From Streptomyces malaysiense (GTDB taxonomy: Bacteria; Actinomycetota; Actinomycetes; Streptomycetales; Streptomycetaceae), in assembly GCF_000980885.2 (NCBI RefSeq), contig NZ_LBDA02000047.1, positions 1 to 64,000 of the forward strand: 64,000 nucleotides of DNA, in the 5' to 3' direction. Under the pieces are notes generated by a model that saw only the letters and a program-made list of their open reading frames with translations, did no database searches and was not told the DNA's origin. Positions 7,487-16,112 of this stretch are shown here, one piece after another. Position numbers and translations under genes: made by a program. Numbering within the stretch: the first letter of the stretch is position 1; each line of letters opens with the position of its first letter.

Positions 7487-7912
7487 TCAGCCGACCGAGC
7501 ACTCCGCCCACACCGTCTTGCACGGAAACCGGTCCTCCCGCACGCCCCAGCGGTCCGCCAGAGCGTCCACGAGGAGCAGGCCACGGCCTGACTCCGCGTC
7601 CGCGGCGGGCCGTTGGCGCGTCGGGAGCCGTTCACCACGCGTGTCCGTGACCTCGATCCGCAGTGTGCCGCCGGCCAGGTTCAGCGTCAGCCGGAAGTCC
7701 CGCCCCGGTACGCGGCCGTGCGTCACGGCGTTGGCCGCCAGCTCGGCCACGAGATGGCTCGCGGTCTCCGTGGGCAGCCCCCAGCGCCGCAGCTGCGCCT
7801 CCGTGAGCAACCGGGCCAGCCGGGCGCCCCGGCGGGTGGACGACAGCAGCAGGCTGAAGTCCGGGGAGGGGGCGGGGGACGGGGTCGTGGCTTCGGCGAT
7901 CTCCTGGTTCAT
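7487..7912 (-). CDS. HATPase-type (RsbW-like) regulatory protein
   Basis: The 141-aa protein is a GHKL ATPase domain of the anti-sigma/serine kinase type: N-box ELAANAVTHGR, G1-like DTRGERLP and G2 GRGLLLVDALADRWG. Such proteins in Streptomyces usually stand alone next to an XRE/DUF397 pair, as here with the divergent gene starting 155 bp away. It probably binds or phosphorylates a regulatory partner. A paralogue lies at 56583-56996 in the same arrangement. Confidence 0.87.
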   Translation of the reverse strand: MNQEIAEATTPSPAPSPDFSLLLSSTRRGARLARLLTEAQLRRWGLPTETASHLVAELAANAVTHGRVPGRDFRLTLNLAGGTLRIEVTDTRGERLPTRQRPAADAESGRGLLLVDALADRWGVREDRFPCKTVWAECSVG

Positions 7913-8067
7913 GCCGCTCAGCGTGGCCGGAAATGCCTACCGTGAGGAGTGATCGGGCGGTTGCGTGCGGTGACTGTCGGCTGGTTGTCCGGTGCTGTCC
8001 AGGCTGTCGGGATCGTTGCTCCGGGTAGTGCGACGCGGTACGCGCGCGGGACGACGGAGGGGTTCGG

Positions 8068-8943
8068 ATGTCGGTGGACGGCGAGGCGGTACGGCCCGAC
8101 GGCGAGGTGGACGAGCCGGGCTGGGAGGTGGATCCGGACGACGAGTGGGGTGTCGCCGTGATCACGATGGTGGGGCGGCAGCTGAAGCTGCTGCGCGAGG
8201 CGGCGGGGTTGCGGGCCGCGGAGTTCGGGGCGCTGGTGGGGTACGGCGAGGACCTGGTCTACAAGGTCGAGGCGGGGAAGCGGATTCCTCGGCGGGAGTA
8301 CCTGGTCGACGCGGACCGGGTGCTGGACGCGAACGGGGTGATCGAGGCGACGTGGGAGGACGTCAAGAGGATCCGGTATCCGAAGAAGATTCGGGATCTG
8401 GGGAAGTTGGAGGCCAAGGCGGTCGAGATCGGGGTGTACGAGTGCCAGAGCATCAACGGCTTGCTGCAGATTCCTGAGCACGCGCGGGCTCTGATTCAGG
8501 CCCGGCAACCGCCGTACTCGCCGGACGACCTGGAACGCATGGTCGCGGCTCGTCTGGCCCGGCAGTCGGTCTTCGAACGGGATCCGTCTCCGTCACTTCA
8601 CTTCGTGCTGGAAGAGGCCCCACTGCATCGGCAGGTTGGGGGCACAATGGTGTGGCGACGGCAGCTCGAACGTCTGCTGGAGGTGGGGCGGTTGCACAAC
8701 GTCGCGCTTCAGATCATGCCGACGAACACCGAGCCTCACCCAGGGCTGGACGGCCGGATCGAACTGTTGAAGTTCCCGGACGGTACGGCGGTGGGTCGGT
8801 CCGATGGAGCCTTCAACGGCCGACCGATCTCCGAACCCAAACACCTACGCATCCTTGAGCTGCGGTATGGCACTATCCGGGCTCAGGCGCTCACTCCTCG
8901 GGCGTCGCTGGCCTTCATCGAGCAACTGCTGGGAGAAACATGA
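8068..8943 (+). CDS. XRE regulator with DUF5753-type C-terminal domain
   Basis: The 291-aa protein has an N-terminal XRE helix-turn-helix at about residues 35-90 (QLKLLREAAGLRAAEFGALVGYGEDLVYKVEAGKRIP) and a C-terminal sensor-like domain (VYECQSINGLLQIPEHARA, RQSVFERDPSPSLHFVLEE, FPDGTAVGRSD). GGAGG precedes the ATG. It overlaps the DUF397 gene by 4 bp (ATGA). This pair plus a HATPase is the WhiJ/AbaA-like regulatory arrangement typical of Streptomyces; the DUF397 protein is thought to antagonise the DNA-binding partner. It is paralogous to 57140-57985. Confidence 0.9.
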   Translation: MSVDGEAVRPDGEVDEPGWEVDPDDEWGVAVITMVGRQLKLLREAAGLRAAEFGALVGYGEDLVYKVEAGKRIPRREYLVDADRVLDANGVIEATWEDVKRIRYPKKIRDLGKLEAKAVEIGVYECQSINGLLQIPEHARALIQARQPPYSPDDLERMVAARLARQSVFERDPSPSLHFVLEEAPLHRQVGGTMVWRRQLERLLEVGRLHNVALQIMPTNTEPHPGLDGRIELLKFPDGTAVGRSDGAFNGRPISEPKHLRILELRYGTIRAQALTPRASLAFIEQLLGET

Positions 8944-9149
8944 TCCGCAAGACCACTGCCGGGGACGCCTCCGAGCTGGCGTGGTTCAAGAGCAGTTACA
9001 GCAGCGGCACTGACGGCGAGTCCTGTGTCGAGCTTGCCGTCACCCCCGGCACGGTCCACGTCCGCGACTCCAAGAACACCGACGGCCCCCGCCTCGCGCT
9101 CACGCCGGAGGCCTGGGCGGAGTTCGTGACGTACGCCTCGCACGACTGA
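8940..9149 (+). CDS. DUF397 protein
   Basis: The 69-aa protein shows the full DUF397 pattern: WFKSSYSSG, then CVELAV, then VHVRDSKN and a C-terminal WAEFVTYA helix. It is translationally coupled to the XRE gene (ATGA overlap). By analogy with other DUF397 proteins it acts as the cognate antagonist of the XRE protein. Confidence 0.92.
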   Translation: MIRKTTAGDASELAWFKSSYSSGTDGESCVELAVTPGTVHVRDSKNTDGPRLALTPEAWAEFVTYASHD

Positions 9150-9339
9150 CCTCCCCACCACACGCCGCCTGCCCCCGGCCACACCAGGGGCAGGCGGGCG
9201 TCGGCTGACGGATGCCGCTCCGAGTGCGCCCCTCATGCCGGCGGGCTCCGCCCTCAGCGGTGGCGGGAGCGAACGCAGCACACGCGTCCCGGAACGGTTC
9301 CAGGCCGTAGGGGTGACCGGCCCCGCCGGACCGTTCTCG

Positions 9340-9345
9340 TAGTCT
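9340..9345 (+). promoter_or_regulatory. possible -10 box for leaderless murB
   Basis: TAGTCT ends 7 nt before the murB GTG, the usual distance from -10 to transcription start. No ribosome site is present, so the mRNA may begin at the start codon. Confidence 0.4.
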
Positions 9346-9352
9346 TGCCCCC

Positions 9353-10408
9353 GTGCACGTACTCCACGACGCCCCCCTCGCCCCGCTGACCACGTTCCGC
9401 CTGGGCGGTCCCGCGCTGCGGCTGGTGACCGCCGAGACGGATGCCGAGGTGGTCGACGCCGTCCGGGAGGCGGACGACAGCGGGACCCCGCTGCTGGTCG
9501 TCGGCGGCGGATCGAACCTGGTCATCGGGGACAAGGGATTCGAGGGGACCGCGCTGCGGATCGCCACCCGCGGGGTCGAGCTGCGCGGGACCACCCTGGA
9601 GCTGGCGGCCGGGGAGGTGTGGAGCGACGCCGTCGCGCGCAGCGTGGAGGCAGGGCTCGCCGGGATCGAGTGCCTGGCCGGGATCCCCGGCTCGGCGGGC
9701 GCCACGCCGATCCAGAACGTGGGGGCGTACGGCCAGGAGGTCTCCGCGGCGATCTCCGAGGTGATCGCCTACGACCGGCGTGCCGGCGAGACGGTCACGC
9801 TCACCGGCGAGGAGTGCGCCTTCTCGTACCGCCACAGCCGCTTCAAGGGCGACCCCGAGCGCTATGTCGTGCTGCGCGTCCGGTTCGAGCTGGAGGACGC
9901 GGGCGGGATGTCCGCGCCGATCAAGTACGCGGAGACCGCCCGCGCGCTCGGCGTCGAGCCGGGGGACCGGGTGCCGCTGGCCGAGGCCCGCGAGACCGTG
10001 CTGAAGCTGCGCGCGGGCAAGGGCATGGTGCTCGACGCCGGGGACCACGACACCTGGTCGGCCGGCTCCTTCTTCACCAACCCGATCCTCACCGAGGAGC
10101 AGTTCGCCGCGTTCCAGGAGCGTGTGCGCGAGCGGCTGGGGGAGGACGCCGAGCCGCCCGCGTACCCGGCCGGTGAGGGACGCAGGAAGACCTCGGCAGC
10201 CTGGCTGATCGACAAGGCCGGCTACACCAAGGGCTACGGCACCGGTCCCGCCCGTATCTCCACCAAGCACACCCTCGCCCTCACCAACCGCGGCGAGGCC
10301 ACCACCGAGGACCTCCTCACCCTGGCCCGCGAGGTGGTCGCCGGGGTCCGCGAGGCGTTTGGGATCACCCTGGTCAACGAGCCCGTCATGGTGGGCGTCG
10401 GTCTCTAG
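9353..10408 (+). CDS. murB: UDP-N-acetylenolpyruvoylglucosamine reductase
   Basis: The 351-aa flavoprotein reduces enolpyruvyl-UDP-GlcNAc to UDP-MurNAc in the cytosolic phase of peptidoglycan synthesis. Motifs in order: TTFRLGGPA, the FAD-binding GGGSNLVIG, GIPGSAGATPIQNVGAYGQEV, SYRHSRFK, KGMVLD, the catalytic-serine region WSAGSFFTNP, and SAAWLIDKAGYTKG. It ends in the conserved Glu-containing NEPVMVG. The length and the long insert between the last motifs fit type I MurB. The GTG start lacks a ribosome site. Confidence 0.96.
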   Translation: MHVLHDAPLAPLTTFRLGGPALRLVTAETDAEVVDAVREADDSGTPLLVVGGGSNLVIGDKGFEGTALRIATRGVELRGTTLELAAGEVWSDAVARSVEAGLAGIECLAGIPGSAGATPIQNVGAYGQEVSAAISEVIAYDRRAGETVTLTGEECAFSYRHSRFKGDPERYVVLRVRFELEDAGGMSAPIKYAETARALGVEPGDRVPLAEARETVLKLRAGKGMVLDAGDHDTWSAGSFFTNPILTEEQFAAFQERVRERLGEDAEPPAYPAGEGRRKTSAAWLIDKAGYTKGYGTGPARISTKHTLALTNRGEATTEDLLTLAREVVAGVREAFGITLVNEPVMVGVGL

Positions 10409-10429
10409 GGCCCGCCAGGACAAGGCCCT

Positions 10430-11461
10430 CTACGACGCCAACCAGTCGTCCACGCCCGCCAGCAGCCGCGCCTTGGCGTCCTCCGGGGCGGCCGAGCCGC
10501 GGACGGACTGACGGGCCAGTTCGGCGAGTTCCGGGTCGCTGAAGCCATGGACATGGCGGGCGATCTCGTACTGGGCGGCCAGGCGGGAGCCGAACAGCAG
10601 CGGGTCGTCCGCACCCAGGGCCATCGGGACACCGGCGTCGAAGAAGGTGCGCAGCGGCACGTCCTCGGGCTTCTCGTAGACGCCGAGGGCCACATTGGAC
10701 GACGGGCACACCTCGCAGGTCACCTGCCGGTCGGCCAGCCGCTTCAGCAGCCACGGGTCCTCCGCCGCGCGCACCCCGTGCCCGATCCGCCCCGCGTGCA
10801 GATCGTCCAGGCAGTCCCGCACCGAGGCCGGGCCGGTCAGCTCGCCGCCGTGCGGGGCCGACAGCAGGCCGCCCTCGCGCGCGATGTGGAAAGCCCGGTC
10901 GAAGTCCCGCGCCATGCCGCGGCGCTCGTCGTTCGACAGGCCGAAGCCCACCACGCCCCGGTCCGCGTAGCGCACCGCGAGCCGGGCCAGCGTGCGGGCG
11001 TCCAGCGGGTGCTTCATGCGGTTGGCGGCCACCAGGACCCGGATGCCGAGCCCGGTCTCCCGGGAGGTGCTGTCCACCGCGTCCAGGATGATCTCCAGGG
11101 TCGGGATCAGACCACCGAGCCGGGGTGCGTACGAGGTCGGGTCCACCTGGATCTCCAGCCAGCCCGAGCCGTCCCGCAGATCCTCCAGCGCGGCCTCCCG
11201 CACCAGGCGCCGGATGTCCTCCGGCTCGCGCACGCAGGAGCGCGCCGCGTCGTACAGCCGCTGGAAGCGGAACCAGCCCCGCTCGTCGGTCGCCTTGAGC
11301 TTCGGCGGCTCGCCGCTGGTCAGGGCTCCCGTCAGCATCTCCGGCAGGCGTACGCCGTGCTTGTCGGCCAGCTCCAGGACGGTGCTCGGCCGCATCGAGC
11401 CGGTGAAGTGCAGGTGCAGATGGGCTTTCGGCAGCTCAGAGAGATCACGTACACGCTCCAT
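10430..11461 (-). CDS. add: adenosine deaminase
   Basis: The 343-aa metal-dependent deaminase converts adenosine to inosine in purine salvage. The zinc motif is HLHLHFTGS (residues about 14-22); later motifs are APHGGELTG, GRIGHGVRA, CPSSNVALGVY and the ALGADDPLLFG metal/catalytic Asp region. The HFTGS variant in place of the common HLEGS is normal in an actinobacterial subgroup. The ATG at 11461 has AGGA 7 nt upstream; a GTG at 11479 is less likely. It lies downstream of the aminotransferase but is separated from it by a long palindrome. Confidence 0.93.
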   Translation of the reverse strand: MERVRDLSELPKAHLHLHFTGSMRPSTVLELADKHGVRLPEMLTGALTSGEPPKLKATDERGWFRFQRLYDAARSCVREPEDIRRLVREAALEDLRDGSGWLEIQVDPTSYAPRLGGLIPTLEIILDAVDSTSRETGLGIRVLVAANRMKHPLDARTLARLAVRYADRGVVGFGLSNDERRGMARDFDRAFHIAREGGLLSAPHGGELTGPASVRDCLDDLHAGRIGHGVRAAEDPWLLKRLADRQVTCEVCPSSNVALGVYEKPEDVPLRTFFDAGVPMALGADDPLLFGSRLAAQYEIARHVHGFSDPELAELARQSVRGSAAPEDAKARLLAGVDDWLAS

Positions 11462-11534
11462 TCCCAGATCCTGCCGCACACCTCCGGTTTCCCGGTAGCC
11501 GTTTCCCCATTCGTGGTCTTGTCCGAACAGACGA

Positions 11535-11576
11535 ACGGCGCGCCAACCTGCTCACGTGAGTAGGTTGGCGCGCCGT
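11535..11576. terminator. 42-bp near-perfect palindrome
   Basis: Two 21-nt arms meet with no spacer (ACGGCGCGCCAACCTGCTCAC then its complement, one mismatch). It lies 10 bp after the aminotransferase stop and before add on the same strand. There is no U-run, which is common for Streptomyces terminators, so it is probably a terminator, though a protein-binding role is possible. Confidence 0.7.
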
Positions 11577-11585
11577 CGCGATGTC

Positions 11586-12812
11586 TCAGTCGCGCGCTTC
11601 CGCCAGGAGCTTCTGGATCCGGCTCACGCCCTCCACCAGGTCCTCGTCACCCAGCGCGTACGACAGCCGCAGGTACCCGGGGGTGCCGAACGCCTCACCG
11701 GGGACGACCGCGACCTCGGCCTCCTCCAGGATCAGCGCGGCCAGCTCGACCGAGTTCTGCGGGCGCTTGCCGCGGATCTCCTTGCCGATCAGGGCCTTGA
11801 CCGACGGGTAGGCGTAGAACGCGCCCTCGGGCTCCGGGCAGAGCACGCCGTCGATCTCGTTGAGCATCCGCACGATCGTCCTGCGGCGCCGGTCGAAGGC
11901 CTCGCGCATCTTCGCCACGGCCGTCAGGTCGCCGGAGACGGCGGCCAGGGCCGCGGCCTGCGCCACGTTGGAGACGTTCGAGGTGGCGTGCGACTGCAGG
12001 TTGGTCGCGGCCTTGACGACGTCCTTGGGACCGACGATCCAGCCCACCCGCCAGCCGGTCATGGCGTACGTCTTCGCCACGCCGTTGACCACGATGCACT
12101 TGTCGCGCAGCTCGGGGAGCAGGGCGGGCAGCGAGACGGAGACCGCGTCGCCGTAGACCAGGTGCTCGTAGATCTCGTCCGTGAGCACCCACAGGCCGTG
12201 CTCCAGGGCCCAGCGGCCGATCGCCTCGGTCTCGGCCTCGGAGTACACCGCGCCGGTCGGGTTGGACGGGGAGACGAAGAGCACGACCTTCGTCCTCTCC
12301 GTGCGCGCCGCCTCCAGCTGCTCGACGGAGACCCGGTAGCCGGTGGTCTCGTCGGCCACGACCTCCACCGGGACACCGCCCGCGAGGCGGATCGACTCCG
12401 GGTAGGTGGTCCAGTACGGCGCCGGGACGATGACCTCGTCGCCCGGGTCGAGGATCGCGGCGAACGCCTCGTAGATGGCCTGCTTGCCGCCGTTGGTGAC
12501 GAGGACCTGCGAGACGTCGGGCTCCCAGCCGGAGTCGCGCAGCGTCTTCGCGGCGATCGCGGCCTTCAACTCGGGCAGCCCGCCGGCCGGCGTGTAGCGG
12601 TGGAACTTCGGGTTCTTGCAGGCCTCGATCGCGGCCTCGACGATGTAGTCCGGGGTGGGGAAGTCGGGCTCACCGGCACCGAAGCCGATCACCGGTCGCC
12701 CGGCGGCCTTCAGGGCCTTGGCCTTGGCGTCCACGGCGAGGGTGGCGGACTCGGAGATCGCGCCGACTCGGGCGGAGACCCGGCGCTCGGTGGGAGGGGT
12801 TGCAGCGCTCAT
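11586..12812 (-). CDS. pyridoxal-phosphate aminotransferase (aspartate aminotransferase type)
   Basis: The 408-residue class I/II aminotransferase has GFGAGEPDFPTP near the N-terminus, YTPAGGLPELKAAIA, SPSNPTGAVY, the DEIYEHLVYG PLP-pocket strand and the Schiff-base lysine at about residue 246 in VAKTYAMTGWRVG. It ends with LRLSYALGDEDLVEGVSRI. It probably interconverts aspartate and oxaloacetate in the cytosol. The start at 12812 (MSAATPP) was chosen from family alignment; a second ATG lies 9 bp upstream. Location just before tRNA-Trp-secE is conserved in Streptomyces. Confidence 0.93.
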   Translation of the reverse strand: MSAATPPTERRVSARVGAISESATLAVDAKAKALKAAGRPVIGFGAGEPDFPTPDYIVEAAIEACKNPKFHRYTPAGGLPELKAAIAAKTLRDSGWEPDVSQVLVTNGGKQAIYEAFAAILDPGDEVIVPAPYWTTYPESIRLAGGVPVEVVADETTGYRVSVEQLEAARTERTKVVLFVSPSNPTGAVYSEAETEAIGRWALEHGLWVLTDEIYEHLVYGDAVSVSLPALLPELRDKCIVVNGVAKTYAMTGWRVGWIVGPKDVVKAATNLQSHATSNVSNVAQAAALAAVSGDLTAVAKMREAFDRRRRTIVRMLNEIDGVLCPEPEGAFYAYPSVKALIGKEIRGKRPQNSVELAALILEEAEVAVVPGEAFGTPGYLRLSYALGDEDLVEGVSRIQKLLAEARD

Positions 12813-13071
12813 GGAGCCCATGCTTCCAGACCGGAAATGTCCCGGGCACACGGGTTTCACAGTCTGAACGGCATCGGGGCGAGTCATGAACATCTATCCG
12901 AATACCCGCCCCGGCCTGGACGATCTTCGCCGCCGGGAGCACGGGCGGCCACTTTCTGTTCGACGCCGGGCCCCGGACCACGTACACTCTCACCTCGTTG
13001 GCCTCCAGCGGCCCGTCACGGTCGGTGCCACCGAGCACTCGGTCGGATGCGGTAAGTTGGGGACACACAAA

Positions 13072-13144
13072 GGGTCGTAGCTCAATTGGTAGAGCACCGG
13101 TCTCCAAAACCGGCGGTTGGGGGTTCAAGTCCCTCCGGCCCTGC
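13072..13144 (+). tRNA. tRNA-Trp (CCA)
   Basis: A 73-nt cloverleaf. Acceptor AGGGTCG pairs with CGGCCCT, the D-arm is GCTC/GAGC, the anticodon stem is CCGGT/ACCGG around CTCCAAA (anticodon CCA), and the T-loop contains TTCAAGT. Its place directly before secE is conserved across actinobacteria. Confidence 0.95.
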
Positions 13145-13249
13145 TACACACACCGCCAGGATGTGTGCGCTTGTACGTACAGCAATGCACCGCCGTGCGG
13201 CTCAGTAACCGGGCGCGGCACGGCCACGACCCGGGATCAGGTGAGGATT

Positions 13250-13537
13250 ATGACGGACGCCGTGGGCTCCATCGACACGCCTGATGCCCAGGACGAAGTG
13301 CCTGAGGCCAAGAAGAAGGCCCGCAAGGGCGGCAAGCGCGCCAAGAAGGGTCCGCTGAAGCGTCTGGGGACCTTCTACCGCCAGATCATCGCGGAACTCC
13401 GCAAGGTCGTCTGGCCCTCGCGCAACCAGCTGACGTCGTACACCACTGTGGTGATCTTCTTCGTCGCCATCATGATCGCGCTGGTGACCGTGATTGACTA
13501 TGGGCTCAACCACGCGGCCAAGTACGTCTTCGGCTGA
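13250..13537 (+). CDS. secE: preprotein translocase subunit SecE
   Basis: The 95-aa protein has a basic, disordered N-terminal half (KKKARKGGKRAKKG), the amphipathic SecE motif FYRQIIAELRKVVWPSRNQL, and one transmembrane segment (TTVVIFFVAIMIALVTVIDYGL). It clamps the SecY channel in the membrane. A GTGAGGA site precedes the ATG. It forms the secE-nusG transcription unit. Confidence 0.96.
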   Translation: MTDAVGSIDTPDAQDEVPEAKKKARKGGKRAKKGPLKRLGTFYRQIIAELRKVVWPSRNQLTSYTTVVIFFVAIMIALVTVIDYGLNHAAKYVFG

Positions 13538-13617
13538 GCCAAGAGCGAAGGGCGCCGTGGCACCGGCGCCCGTTTTCGCATGTTCCACCCCTATGTAACC
13601 AGGAAGAAGCAGCCATC

Positions 13618-14517
13618 GTGTCTGACCCGAACCTGAACGACGACGCCACCGAGCCTCGCGGGAACGCTGCCGAGCTGGTGGACGACGAGCTCGACATCGT
13701 CGAGGGCGCGGACGAGCAGGACGAGTTCGAGGCTGCCGAGGCCGAGGCGGGCGAGCCGGCCGAGGAGGCCGCGCTGCACACCGAGGACGCGGACGACGAG
13801 GAGGCCCCCGAGGCCGCCGACGACGCCGAGGACGAGGACGCCGAGGAGGGTGGCGAGGACGCCGCCGCCGAGGCCGTCGAGGAGGAGCCGGCCGAACCGG
13901 TCGACCCCGTCCAGGCCCTGCGCGAGGAACTGCGCACCCTGCCCGGCGAGTGGTACGTCATCCACACGTACGCCGGCTACGAGAACCGCGTGAAGACCAA
14001 CCTGGAGCAGCGCGCCGTCTCGCTGAACGTCGAGGACTACATCTTCCAGGCCGAGGTGCCGCAGGAAGAGGTCGTCCAGATCAAGAACGGCGACCGCAAG
14101 ACGATCAAGCAGAACAAGCTGCCGGGTTACGTCCTGGTCCGCATGGACCTGACCAACGAGTCCTGGGGCGTCGTCCGCAACACGCCGGGCGTCACCGGCT
14201 TCGTGGGCAACGCGTACGACCCGTACCCGCTGACCCTGGACGAGATCGTCAAGATGCTCGCCCCGGAGGCGGAGGAGAAGGCCGCCCGCGAGGCCGCCGA
14301 GGCCGAGGGCAAGCCCGCGCCGCAGCGTAAGGTCGAGGTCCAGGTGCTGGACTTCGAGGTCGGCGACTCGGTCACCGTCACCGACGGCCCGTTCGCCACC
14401 CTCCAGGCGACGATCAACGAGATCAACGCCGACTCCAAGAAGGTCAAGGGCCTGGTGGAGATCTTCGGCCGCGAGACGCCGGTCGAGCTCTCCTTCGACC
14501 AGATCCAGAAGAACTAG
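13618..14517 (+). CDS. nusG: transcription termination/antitermination factor NusG
   Basis: The 299-aa protein begins with a roughly 105-residue acidic, Glu/Asp/Ala-rich extension typical of Streptomyces NusG. This is followed by the NGN domain (GEWYVIHTYAGYENRVKTNL, LPGYVLVRMDL, VRNTPGVTGFVGN) and a C-terminal KOW domain (GDSVTVTDGPFATLQATI). It binds RNA polymerase and links it to Rho and the ribosome. GTG start with an AGGAAG site. A strong terminator follows. Confidence 0.96.
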   Translation: MSDPNLNDDATEPRGNAAELVDDELDIVEGADEQDEFEAAEAEAGEPAEEAALHTEDADDEEAPEAADDAEDEDAEEGGEDAAAEAVEEEPAEPVDPVQALREELRTLPGEWYVIHTYAGYENRVKTNLEQRAVSLNVEDYIFQAEVPQEEVVQIKNGDRKTIKQNKLPGYVLVRMDLTNESWGVVRNTPGVTGFVGNAYDPYPLTLDEIVKMLAPEAEEKAAREAAEAEGKPAPQRKVEVQVLDFEVGDSVTVTDGPFATLQATINEINADSKKVKGLVEIFGRETPVELSFDQIQKN

Positions 14518-14542
14518 TCCCTTCTGGACCACCGCTTCCGAA

Positions 14543-14587
14543 CAGGTCGGACGGGCTGATCCCAGCCCGTCTGACCTGCTCGGTTTT
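14543..14587 (+). terminator. nusG terminator
   Basis: A 16-nt stem (CAGGTCGGACGGGCTG against CAGCCCGTCTGACCTG, one mismatch) is followed by CTCGGTTTTT. It ends the secE-nusG unit before rplK. Confidence 0.88.
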
Positions 14588-14685
14588 TGGCCGCGCATCT
14601 ATACCCGTTATCGTTGTGCGGTATGCCTGCGTCCGGGTTGTCCCCGGAAGCCGGCAGGACCCGAATCGAAAGGACCCGGAGAGCT

Positions 14686-15120
14686 ATGCCTCCCAAGAAG
14701 AAGAAGGTCACGGGGCTCATCAAGCTCCAGATCCAGGCCGGTGCCGCCAACCCGGCTCCGCCGGTCGGCCCGGCGCTGGGTCAGCACGGCGTCAACATCA
14801 TGGAGTTCTGCAAGGCCTACAACGCCGCGACCGAGTCGCAGCGTGGCTGGGTCATTCCGGTGGAGATCACGGTCTACGAGGACCGCTCCTTCACCTTCGT
14901 CACCAAGACGCCGCCGGCCGCCAAGATGATCCTCAAGGCCGCGGGTGTGGAGAAGGGCTCCGGCGAGCCGCACAAGACCAAGGTCGCCAAGATCACCGAG
15001 GCGCAGGTCCGCGAGATCGCCACGACCAAGATGCCCGACCTGAACGCGAACGACCTGGACGCCGCGGCGAAGATCATCGCCGGCACCGCGCGCTCCATGG
15101 GCGTCACGGTCGAGGGCTGA
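14686..15120 (+). CDS. rplK: 50S ribosomal protein L11
   Basis: The 144-aa L11 has the proline-rich N-terminal domain (IQAGAANPAPPVGPALGQHGVNIMEFCKAYN), which binds the GTPase centre and is the thiostrepton-response region, followed by a C-terminal 23S rRNA-binding domain ending IIAGTARSMGVTVEG. The start at 14686 (PPKKKKVTGLIKLQ) matches the family N-terminus and follows a ggagag site. It is paired with rplA 98 bp downstream. Confidence 0.97.
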   Translation: MPPKKKKVTGLIKLQIQAGAANPAPPVGPALGQHGVNIMEFCKAYNAATESQRGWVIPVEITVYEDRSFTFVTKTPPAAKMILKAAGVEKGSGEPHKTKVAKITEAQVREIATTKMPDLNANDLDAAAKIIAGTARSMGVTVEG

Positions 15121-15218
15121 CCACCACCAGCAGGTAATGCGGCCGTAGCCGGTCGCACGTGGCAGGGCCTGCTCGGCCCGGATACCACGACTCCTTTCAG
15201 AACACACAGGAGCAAGTT

Positions 15219-15944
15219 GTGAGCAAGCGCAGCAAGGCTCTCCGCGCTGCGGACGCCAAGATCGACCGGGAGAAGCTGTACGCCCCGCTCGAGGCCGTCC
15301 GTCTCGCCAAGGAGACCTCCACGACCAAGTTCGACGGCACCGTCGAGGTCGCCTTCCGCCTGGGTGTCGACCCGCGCAAGGCCGACCAGATGGTCCGTGG
15401 CACCGTGAACCTTCCGCACGGCACCGGTAAGACCGCCCGGGTCCTGGTCTTCGCGACCGGTGACCGTGCCGAGGCCGCGCGTGCCGCGGGCGCCGACATC
15501 GTCGGTGCCGACGAGCTGATCGACGAGGTCTCGAAGGGCCGCCTGGACTTCGACGCCGTCGTCGCCACCCCGGACCTCATGGGCAAGGTCGGCCGCCTCG
15601 GCCGCGTCCTCGGCCCCCGTGGTCTGATGCCGAACCCGAAGACCGGCACCGTCACCCCCGACGTGGCCAAGGCCGTCACGGACATCAAGGGCGGCAAGAT
15701 CGAGTTCCGCGTCGACAAGCACTCGAACCTGCACTTCATCATCGGCAAGGTGTCCTTCGACGACGCCAAGCTGGTGGAGAACTACGGCGCCGCGCTGGAG
15801 GAGATCCTCCGTCTGAAGCCGTCCGCCGCCAAGGGTCGCTACATCAAGAAGGCCGCCATCACCACCACGATGGGCCCCGGCATCCAGCTCGACCCGAACC
15901 GCACCCGCAACCTCCTCGTCGAGGAGGACCCGGCCGCCGTCTGA
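15219..15944 (+). CDS. rplA: 50S ribosomal protein L1
   Basis: The 241-aa L1 forms the mobile L1 stalk near the E site and, in many bacteria, represses its own operon by binding leader RNA. Features: SKRSKALRAADAKIDREK at the N-terminus, VNLPHGTGKTARVLVFA, LGRVLGPRGLMPNPKTGTV, and a C-terminal ATMGPGIQLDPNR-like tail. The GTG start at 15219 has AGGAG 6 nt upstream. A terminator follows. Confidence 0.97.
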   Translation: MSKRSKALRAADAKIDREKLYAPLEAVRLAKETSTTKFDGTVEVAFRLGVDPRKADQMVRGTVNLPHGTGKTARVLVFATGDRAEAARAAGADIVGADELIDEVSKGRLDFDAVVATPDLMGKVGRLGRVLGPRGLMPNPKTGTVTPDVAKAVTDIKGGKIEFRVDKHSNLHFIIGKVSFDDAKLVENYGAALEEILRLKPSAAKGRYIKKAAITTTMGPGIQLDPNRTRNLLVEEDPAAV

Positions 15945-15991
15945 GCCCGCGCTCGACCCGGTAGCCGCGTCCGGTACGCGTGACCGAAGGG

Positions 15992-16031
15992 CGGGCCCCG
16001 CAACCTTTCGAGGTGCGGGGCCCGTCCTTTC
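15992..16031 (+). terminator. rplA terminator
   Basis: An 11-bp stem CGGGCCCCGCA / TGCGGGGCCCG is followed by TCCTTTCT. It ends the L11-L1 unit. Confidence 0.88.
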
Positions 16032-16112
16032 TGTGTACGACCTGTTCGTCGTACGACTGTCAGCGGCCCGCACTAGGCTGCACGCAGACGATTCGCAGGG
16101 GGTAGGACAAGA

